A DNA stretch of 11,192 bases from the NCBI GenBank assembly GCA_027306955.1, contig DAHUXX010000272.1:1-11192 (forward strand), read 5' to 3'. A program made the position numbers and the translations under genes. A model generated the notes under the pieces. That model worked only from the letters and a program-made list of their open reading frames with translations, did not search any database and was not told the origin of the DNA. How positions within the stretch are numbered: the first letter of the stretch is position 1; each line of letters begins with the position of its first letter. This DNA comes from Acetobacteraceae bacterium (GTDB lineage Bacteria > Pseudomonadota > Alphaproteobacteria > Acetobacterales > Acetobacteraceae). Shown one piece after another: positions 6,041 to 11,192 of this stretch.

Positions 6041-6900
6041 AACGGCTGGAGACGCTGCTGGTCCGGCTCGGCTTCGGGCTGCTCAAGCGGCTGCGCCCTG
6101 AGACGGCGTCCAACCTCGGCGGCGCTATCGCGCGCGCGATCGGTCCCCTGCTGCCGATCTCGCGCGTCGCGGACACGAACCTGCGCCGGGCGTTTCGGGA
6201 CATGACGGAACCGCAGCGACGCGCGGTGGTCCGCGCGGTGTGGGAAAATCTCGGGCGTACCGTGGGCGAGATGCCGCATGTCGGGAGCCTCGGTCCCACG
6301 CCGAGCGGCCCTGGCTGGGAGATCGACGGGGTCGAAAATCTTGCCGCCATCGACGGCGCCGCCGTGCTGTTCTCCGCCCATATCGGCAACTGGGAGGTGA
6401 TGCCGCGCGCGGCCGTGGTGCAAGGCACCGGCTTCGCAAGTTTTTATCGCGCCGCCGACAACGCGGCCGTGGACGCGATCATCGTCGGCATACGCAGGCA
6501 GGCGATGGGCGGCCAGCCGCAATTCGCCAAGGGCGCCGCGGGTGCCCGCGCGGCGCTCGCGCATCTGCGCGCCGGCGGACGTCTCGGCCTGCTTGCCGAC
6601 CAGAAGATGAACGACGGCATCCCCGCGCCGTTCTTCGGCCGCGTGGCGATGACGGCACCGGCGCCGGCCACGCTGGCCTTGCGATTCAACTGCCCGCTGA
6701 TCCCCGGCCATTGCGTGCGCATCGGCCCGGCGCGCTTCCGCGTGCGCGTGGAGAAGCCGCTGGCGCATCCCGCGACCGGCGATCGTGCGCGCGACGTGGC
6801 GGAGCTCACGACGGCGATGAACGCGATCATCGAACGCTGGGTACGCGAGACACCGGGACAATGGCTGTGGCTGCACCGGCGATGGCCGAAGGAGGGTTGA
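6037..6900 (+). CDS. LpxL/HtrB-family lipid A acyltransferase
   Basis: The 287-residue protein belongs to the late acyltransferases that add a secondary acyl chain to Kdo-lipid A at the inner membrane. It shows an N-terminal hydrophobic region (MKRLETLLVRLGFGLLKRL), NLRRAF (~48-53), ENLGRTVGEMPH (~70-81), and FSAHIGNWEV (~112-121). The last is the H-x4-E catalytic motif, with His115 and Glu120. The ADQKMNDGIPAPFFGR segment (~187-202) and a terminal ETPGQWLWLHRRWP block are also typical. Length is normal. Its ATG overlaps the lpxK stop as ATGA, indicating coupling. LpxL and LpxM types cannot be separated reliably by eye, so I give no symbol; lying directly after lpxK fits use of the product of LpxK and WaaA. 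Confidence 0.93.
   Translation: MKRLETLLVRLGFGLLKRLRPETASNLGGAIARAIGPLLPISRVADTNLRRAFRDMTEPQRRAVVRAVWENLGRTVGEMPHVGSLGPTPSGPGWEIDGVENLAAIDGAAVLFSAHIGNWEVMPRAAVVQGTGFASFYRAADNAAVDAIIVGIRRQAMGGQPQFAKGAAGARAALAHLRAGGRLGLLADQKMNDGIPAPFFGRVAMTAPAPATLALRFNCPLIPGHCVRIGPARFRVRVEKPLAHPATGDRARDVAELTTAMNAIIERWVRETPGQWLWLHRRWPKEG
6889..6895 (+). promoter_or_regulatory. Consensus Shine-Dalgarno AAGGAGG for the HAD phosphatase gene
   Basis: This is the strongest ribosome-binding site in the window. It lies inside the acyltransferase 3' end, 4 nt before the ATG of the HAD gene, which shares one base with the previous stop (TGATG). It decides the HAD start and suggests higher or independent initiation. Confidence 0.7.
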
Positions 6901-7556
6901 TGTCAGAGACCGGGAGCGGAAGGGCGATTTTCGATCTCGACGGCACGCTGGTGGACTCCGCGCCCGGCATTGTTGGCTGCTACCGCGCGGCTCTTGGCCA
7001 GCTGGGCTATGAGCTGCCGGTGGATGTCGGTGTCGCCGCGATGATCGGCCCGCCCCTGCTCGAGGTCTGCCGCGGCCTCCTCGCGCGCTTCGGCGACACG
7101 CGCGCGGAAGAACTCGCGAGGCGTTACCGCGCGCTGTACACGGAATGGGGCTGGAGCGAATGCACGCTCTATCCCGGCATCGAGGCGGCGCTGGCGGCGC
7201 TCGCCGACGCGGGTGCGGCGCTGCACGTCGCAACAGCGAAACGAACCGTCTACGCGCTGCGTATGCTGGACAAGCTCGGCATCGCGCCGCGTTTCGCGAG
7301 CATCCGCGGCTCGGAGGATGGCGGCGCCTTCGACGACAAGGCGGTGCTGTTGGCGGACATGCTGCGCGGCGGCACGGGACCAGCCGCGATGGTGGGCGAC
7401 AGCCGGTTCGACATCGCCGCGGCGCGCGCCAATGCGATCCCCGCGGTCGCGGTCGCGTGGGGCTATGGCCAGCCCGACGAGCACGAGGGTGCCGTGGTCG
7501 CGACGCATGCCGGCGAACTGCCGGCCTTGATCGGCGGGTTGTTTCTACAGCGGTAG
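6900..7556 (+). CDS. HAD-superfamily phosphatase, phosphoglycolate phosphatase-like
   Basis: The protein has 218 residues with all four HAD motifs. Motif I is FDLDGTLVDS (~11-20; nucleophile Asp12, general acid Asp14), motif II is ATAKR with Thr112, motif III is Lys147 in DDKAVLL, and motif IV is MVGDSRFDI (~164-172; Asp167, Asp171). A helical C1 cap lies between motifs I and II (~20-90, including AMIGPPLLEV). This is the layout of Gph/PGP-type small-molecule phosphatases and nucleotidases. It has a cap, so it is not the capless KdsC that makes Kdo. Position as last gene of the lipid A/Kdo operon hints at a linked substrate, but phosphoglycolate salvage or general housekeeping is just as possible. 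The start is set by AAGGAGG and the TGATG junction. It ends tail to tail with xseA, overlapping it by 12 bp. Confidence 0.9.
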   Translation: MSETGSGRAIFDLDGTLVDSAPGIVGCYRAALGQLGYELPVDVGVAAMIGPPLLEVCRGLLARFGDTRAEELARRYRALYTEWGWSECTLYPGIEAALAALADAGAALHVATAKRTVYALRMLDKLGIAPRFASIRGSEDGGAFDDKAVLLADMLRGGTGPAAMVGDSRFDIAAARANAIPAVAVAWGYGQPDEHEGAVVATHAGELPALIGGLFLQR

Positions 7557-8921
7557 CGAGGACTGGCGCGGCTTGCCGTCATCGGCCGTCGCCGCCACCT
7601 CGCCATCGGCGAGCTTCAGCGTGAGCGCCATGCCCGGCGCGATCGCCGTTGCGCGGGCGAGCAGGTTGCCCTTGCGGTCCAGCACCAGCGCGTAGCCACG
7701 GGCGAGCACCTGCTCGTGCGAAACGGATTCGAGACGTGCCGCCAGGCCCTCCAGCCGCGCCCGCGCCTCGCGCATCCGCGCCTGCAACGGTGCGGGGCGC
7801 AGCCGCGTCAGGACCGAGGCGGCGAGCGTGCCCTGTTTCGCGAGCGCCTGGCGCAGCCCGCCGCGCAGGCGCTCGCCAAGCACCGGCAGGCGCTCGCCCT
7901 TCGTCGCGACGAAGCGCGGCAGCGCCAGCCGCAGCCGTTCCGCGCGGTCGTCGAGCCGCTGCCGCCAGGTGGCAAGCAGGGCGCCGAGATCTGGCAGGCC
8001 GCGTTCCGCGCGTTGCAGGCGCAGCCGGCGTTCCTGCATGAGCCGCCCGAGCCCGCCCAGCAGCCGTGCACCGGTCTGCGCAAGCTGCGCCGCGAGCTCC
8101 GCGCGCGAGGGCACGGCAAGCTCGGCGGCGGCCGTCGGCGTCGGCGCGCGGCGGTCGGCGGCGAAGTCGATGAGCGTCGTGTCCGTCTCGTGCCCGACGG
8201 CGGAGATCAGCGGGATGGAGCACGCCGCGGCCGCGCGCACGACATCCTCGTCATTGAACGCCATCAAATCCTCGAGGCTGCCGCCGCCGCGTGCGACGAT
8301 CAGCACGTCGGGACGGGGGATCGGCCCGTCGTGCGGCAAGGCGTCGAAGCCGCTTATGGCTGCCGCGATCTTCTCGGCCGCGCCCTCGCCCTGCACCGGC
8401 ACGGGCCAGAGCAGGATGTGGCGGGGAAAACGCCGCGCGATGGTGGTGCGGATGTCCTGGATCACCGCTCCCTGCTCGGAGGAGACGACGCCGACGACAA
8501 CCGGCAGCAACGGCAGTGCTTGTTTGCGCTCGCTGTCGAAAAGCCCCTCGCCCGCGAGCTTCACCCGCAGCGCCTCGATGCGCGCGAGCAGCGCGCCGGC
8601 GCCGGCGTAGTCCAGTCGCTCGACGATGATCTGGTAGGTGGAACGGTCGCCATAGGCGGTGATGCGCCCGGTGGCGATCACCTCCATCCCGTCCTCGGGC
8701 TTCAGCCCGGCGCGCGCGGCCTGGCCCTTCCACAGGATTGCCGTGAGTTTGCCGCCCTCGTCCTTGAGCGAAAAATACGTGTGGCCGGAGGCATAGCGCC
8801 GCACCTCCGTCACCTCGCCGCGCACGCGCACGCGGCCGAACGCGCCCTCCAGCGTCGCCTTGATGGCGCCGGAGATTTCGCTGACCGAGAACTCGGGAAC
8901 GTTCGGGCCGGGGTCGTCCAT
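7545..8921 (-). CDS. xseA: Exodeoxyribonuclease VII large subunit
   Basis: XseA is the catalytic subunit of exonuclease VII, which degrades single-stranded DNA in both directions to oligonucleotides, with XseB as partner. The 458-residue protein has an N-terminal OB-fold (FSVSEISGAIKATLEGAFGRV to about residue 105, including RGEVTEVRRYASGHTYFSLKD). The nuclease domain follows: VVVGVVSSEQGAVIQDI (~141-157), LIVARGGGSLEDLMAFNDE (~207-225) and ISAVGHETDTTLIDFAADRRA (~239-259). A long Arg/Leu/Glu-rich coiled coil (~270-400) and the closing LARGYALVLD motif complete it. Length is normal. The start at 8921 is the first Met before the OB-fold. xseB is not in the window. It is transcribed divergently from purD across 48 bp, and its 3' end overlaps the HAD gene by 12 bp. 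Confidence 0.96.
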   Translation of the reverse strand: MDDPGPNVPEFSVSEISGAIKATLEGAFGRVRVRGEVTEVRRYASGHTYFSLKDEGGKLTAILWKGQAARAGLKPEDGMEVIATGRITAYGDRSTYQIIVERLDYAGAGALLARIEALRVKLAGEGLFDSERKQALPLLPVVVGVVSSEQGAVIQDIRTTIARRFPRHILLWPVPVQGEGAAEKIAAAISGFDALPHDGPIPRPDVLIVARGGGSLEDLMAFNDEDVVRAAAACSIPLISAVGHETDTTLIDFAADRRAPTPTAAAELAVPSRAELAAQLAQTGARLLGGLGRLMQERRLRLQRAERGLPDLGALLATWRQRLDDRAERLRLALPRFVATKGERLPVLGERLRGGLRQALAKQGTLAASVLTRLRPAPLQARMREARARLEGLAARLESVSHEQVLARGYALVLDRKGNLLARATAIAPGMALTLKLADGEVAATADDGKPRQSSLPL

Positions 8922-8969
8922 GGCGCCAGTCTATGCTAGGCGCCGGCGCGACTGGAAGGAGCGCCACGG
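8922..8969. promoter_or_regulatory. Compact divergent xseA/purD promoter region
   Basis: These 48 bases hold the start signals of both genes. Two GGCGCC hexamers (8922-8927 and 8939-8944) bracket a less GC-rich core containing TATGCT (8932-8937), a possible -10 box for purD, and on the other strand TAGCAT for xseA. I see no convincing -35 box and no purine riboswitch; the leader is too short for one. Confidence 0.35.
8956..8961 (+). promoter_or_regulatory. Shine-Dalgarno AAGGAG for purD
   Basis: AAGGAG ends 8 nt before the ATG at 8970, optimal spacing. It confirms that start, which also begins directly with the MRVLVVGGGAREHA nucleotide-binding motif. Confidence 0.75.
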
Positions 8970-10250
8970 ATGCGGGTGTTGGTGGTTGGCGGCGGCGCGC
9001 GGGAGCACGCGCTGTGCTGGAAGCTGTCGGCGAGCCCACTGCTGACGGCGCTCTACTGCGTGCCGGGCAACCCCGGAACCGCCGCGGTTGCGACCTGCCT
9101 GCCCGGCAGAGCGGACGACATCACGGGCCTCGTCGCGCTCGCGCAGCGCGAGGCGATCGACCTCGTCGTGCCGGGACCGGAAGGGCCGCTCGTCGCCGGC
9201 ATCGTGGACGCGATGGAAGCGGCTGGCATTCGCTGCTTCGGGCCGAGCGCAGCGGCGGCCAGGCTCGAGGGCAGCAAGTCCTTCACCAAGGCGGTCTGCG
9301 ACGCGGCCGGAATTCCCACCGCCGCCTGGCGTCGCTTCACCGATGCCGCCTCGGCACGCGCGTATCTCGCGACGCTGCCGGCGTCGCCGGTGGTAAAGGC
9401 GGACGGGCTCGCCGCCGGCAAGGGCGTGGTGGTCGCGACGACGCACGCGGAAGCCGCGGCCGCGATCGGCGAGTTCATGGAGGCGGGAAGGCTCGGCGCC
9501 GCCGGGCGCGAGCTGGTGCTGGAGGAGCGGCTGGTCGGCGAGGAGGCGAGCCTGTTCGCGCTATGCGACGGCGGGCACGCGATCGCCTTCGGCGCGGCGC
9601 AGGACCACAAGGCGGTGGGCGAGGGCGATACCGGCCCCAACACCGGCGGCATGGGCGCCTACGGTCCGCCGCCGGCGCTGACACCCGCGCTGGAACAGGC
9701 GGCGATGGAGCGCATCGTGCGCCCGGCGCTCGCCGAGATGGCGCGGCGCGGCACGCCGTTCCGCGGCATCCTGTTCGCGGGGCTCATGCTGACCGCGGAA
9801 GGGCCGAAGCTGATCGAGTTCAACGTCCGCTTCGGCGACCCGGAATGCGAGGTGCTGATGCTCCGCCTGCGCTCCGACCTGCTGGCGGCATTGCTTGCGG
9901 CGGTGGACGGCGAGCTCGCGGACTACGACGTGCGCTGGTCTTCCGAGGCGGCAATGACGGTGGTGATGGCCGCGCGCGGCTATCCCGGCACGCCGGCCAC
10001 GGGCGGCGCGATCACGGGGCTGGAGGCTGCCGGCGCGGTGCCGGGCGTGCAGGTCTTCCATGCCGGCACGGCGACGAAGGATGGCACGGTGGTCGCATCC
10101 GGCGGGCGGGTGCTCGCGGTCTCGGCGACCGGTGCGACGCTCGCGGAGGCGGCGCGCGCTGCCTACGCCGCGGTGGACAAGGTGGTCTGGGCGGACGGGT
10201 TCTGCCGCCGCGATATCGGCTGGCGGGCGCTCGGGCGAGCCCCTACATAG
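8970..10250 (+). CDS. purD: Phosphoribosylamine-glycine ligase (GAR synthetase)
   Basis: PurD joins glycine to 5-phosphoribosylamine with ATP, the second step of cytosolic de novo purine synthesis. The 426-residue protein has the family's normal length and order: VLVVGGGAREHAL (~3-15), VPGNPGTAA (~31-39), VVPGPEGPLVAG (~66-77), GPSAAAARLEGSKSFTK, then the ATP-grasp domain with VVKADGLAAGKGVVVA, EERLVGEEASLFALCDG, DHKAVGEGDTGPNTGGMGAY and IEFNVRFGDPECEVLML, whose Glu/Asn residues bind Mg-ATP. The C-terminal domain includes MAARGYPGTPATGG and VFHAGTATKDG. Start and Shine-Dalgarno are clear. It is divergent from xseA, and uvrB begins 5 nt after its stop, so the two are probably on one transcript. 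Confidence 0.97.
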   Translation: MRVLVVGGGAREHALCWKLSASPLLTALYCVPGNPGTAAVATCLPGRADDITGLVALAQREAIDLVVPGPEGPLVAGIVDAMEAAGIRCFGPSAAAARLEGSKSFTKAVCDAAGIPTAAWRRFTDAASARAYLATLPASPVVKADGLAAGKGVVVATTHAEAAAAIGEFMEAGRLGAAGRELVLEERLVGEEASLFALCDGGHAIAFGAAQDHKAVGEGDTGPNTGGMGAYGPPPALTPALEQAAMERIVRPALAEMARRGTPFRGILFAGLMLTAEGPKLIEFNVRFGDPECEVLMLRLRSDLLAALLAAVDGELADYDVRWSSEAAMTVVMAARGYPGTPATGGAITGLEAAGAVPGVQVFHAGTATKDGTVVASGGRVLAVSATGATLAEAARAAYAAVDKVVWADGFCRRDIGWRALGRAPT

Positions 10251-10255
10251 GACCG

Positions 10256-11192
10256 ATGTCGCAGGTCCTCGTCCGGCCCTCGCCCGTCCTCTTCACGCCG
10301 CAGAAGCAGCCGGTGCGCTCCGGCGGCAAGAAGCTGCGCGTGGTCTCACCCTACGAGCCCAACGGCGACCAGCCCCAGGCGATCAGGACGCTGGTAAAGG
10401 GTCTGCGCGCCGAGGAGCGCGATCAGGTGCTGCTCGGCGTCACCGGCTCCGGCAAGACCTTCACCATGGCCAAGGTGATCGAGGCGGTGCAGCGCCCGAC
10501 GCTGATCCTGGCACCCAACAAGACCCTGGCGGCCCAGCTCTACGGCGAGATGAAGGGGTTCTTCCCCGACAACGCCGTGGAATATTTCGTCAGCTACTAC
10601 GACTACTACCAGCCGGAGGCCTACGTCCCCCGCACCGACACCTATATCGAGAAGGATGCGCAGATCAACGAGCAGATCGACCGCATGCGCCATGCGGCGA
10701 CGCAGGCGTTGCTGGAACGCAACGACGTCGTGATCGTCGCCTCGGTCTCCTGCATCTACGGCATCGGCTCGGTCGAGACCTACGCGAAGATGGTGGTCAA
10801 GCTCGAGGCCGGCGGGCGGATCGAGCGCGATTCGCTGGCCCGCGCGCTGGTCGACCTGCAGTACCGGCGCAACGACACTGCCTTCCAGCGCGGCACGTTC
10901 CGCCTGCGCGGCGACAGCGTCGATATCTTCCCCGCGCATTACGAGGACCGTGCCTGGCGCGTGTCGCTGTTCGGCGACGAGATCGAGGGCATCGCCGAGT
11001 TCGACCCACTGACCGGGGAGGTCGCGGGCTCTCTCGGCGAGGTCACCATCTACGCGAACAGCCACTACGTCACCCCGCGGCCGACGCTGCTGCAGGCGAT
11101 CACCAGCATCAAGGACGAGCTTCGGGAGCGCCTCGCCGAGTTCAACGCGCAGGGCAAGCTGCTCGAGGCGGAGCGGCTGGAGCAGCGGACCC
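10256..11192 (+). CDS. uvrB: UvrABC system protein B, 5' part (cut by window end)
   Basis: UvrB is the damage-verifying helicase-like subunit of nucleotide excision repair and works with UvrA and UvrC on DNA. The frame is open from ATG 10256 to the window edge, giving 312 residues, roughly the first half of a protein usually ~670 or more long. It shows YEPNGDQPQAI (~33-43, Q-motif region), Walker A GVTGSGKTFTMA (~61-72), APNKTLAAQLYGEMKGFFP (~86-104), and the diagnostic beta-hairpin VEYFVSYYDYYQPEAYVP (~108-125), followed by SVSCIYGIG and RGTFRLRGDSVDIFPA (UvrA-binding domain 2 region). About 30 residues precede the Q-motif, a modest N-terminal extension. AGGA, overlapping the purD stop, is the likely ribosome-binding site. 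No separate promoter or SOS box is visible in the 5-nt gap. Confidence 0.97.
   Translation, partial: MSQVLVRPSPVLFTPQKQPVRSGGKKLRVVSPYEPNGDQPQAIRTLVKGLRAEERDQVLLGVTGSGKTFTMAKVIEAVQRPTLILAPNKTLAAQLYGEMKGFFPDNAVEYFVSYYDYYQPEAYVPRTDTYIEKDAQINEQIDRMRHAATQALLERNDVVIVASVSCIYGIGSVETYAKMVVKLEAGGRIERDSLARALVDLQYRRNDTAFQRGTFRLRGDSVDIFPAHYEDRAWRVSLFGDEIEGIAEFDPLTGEVAGSLGEVTIYANSHYVTPRPTLLQAITSIKDELRERLAEFNAQGKLLEAERLEQRT

Noticed and set aside
6900..7556. HAD gene as kdsC (Kdo 8-phosphate phosphatase), suggested by the Kdo context
   Set aside because: KdsC is a shorter, capless HAD protein. This one has a helical cap between motifs I and II, as in Gph-type enzymes.
7530..7570. Intrinsic terminator at the HAD/xseA junction
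   Set aside because: Only a 4-bp CTAC/GTAG stem is visible, and there is no T-run on either strand.
7716..8939. 407-codon plus-strand frame opposite xseA
   Set aside because: xseA carries all its family motifs in the minus strand; this frame shows none.
8922..8969. Purine-type riboswitch before purD
   Set aside because: The leader is at most a few tens of bases and shows no aptamer-like helices.

Overview
The window comes from a very GC-rich Gram-negative chromosome. The lipid A/Kdo genes require an outer membrane. The gene order (DUF374 acyltransferase, waaA, lpxK) and the style of the proteins fit an alphaproteobacterium, most likely of the Rhodospirillales/Acetobacteraceae type; that placement is inferred from recall of family sequences, not from a search. 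Coding density is extreme: no gap between genes exceeds about 80 bases. I see no tRNA, rRNA, CRISPR array, insertion sequence, phage gene or convincing intrinsic terminator.

Layout. (1) 2-397, plus strand: 3' end of a GT4 glycosyltransferase. Its tail overlaps the convergent gene that follows by 101 bp. (2) 297-2074, minus strand: a two-gene unit, a phosphinothricin-type GNAT acetyltransferase followed by an MFS transporter, probably coupled by a GTGA stop/start overlap. (3) 2151-3104, plus strand: a divergent LysR-type regulator. The 76-bp gap between regulator and acetyltransferase is AT-rich for this sequence and holds two perfect-arm palindromes whose centres are 31.5 bp apart. One of them is a T-N11-A box containing the regulator's own start codon. 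Together (2) and (3) look like a small inducible acetylate-and-export module. (4) 3114-7556, plus strand: a tight lipid A/Kdo operon made of a DUF374 acyltransferase, waaA, lpxK, an LpxL/HtrB-type acyltransferase and an HAD phosphatase, with junctions from a 14-bp overlap to a 10-nt gap. It begins 9 nt after the LysR stop codon, and a strong G-quadruplex motif lies just before that stop. (5) 7545-8921, minus strand: xseA, meeting the HAD gene tail to tail with a 12-bp overlap. (6) 8970 to the window end, plus strand: purD, then uvrB only 5 nt later and cut by the window edge.

How the genes work together. LpxK adds the 4'-phosphate to the lipid A disaccharide, WaaA adds Kdo, and the LpxL-type enzyme adds a secondary acyl chain to the Kdo-bearing lipid. 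The DUF374 protein is a second, less characterised acyltransferase of the same operon, and the HAD enzyme's substrate is unknown. XseA and UvrB serve DNA repair, and PurD serves purine synthesis. Most of the window is housekeeping. I found no clearly novel system; the points most worth checking are the LysR operator architecture, the G-quadruplex at the head of the lipid A operon, and the long convergent overlap.
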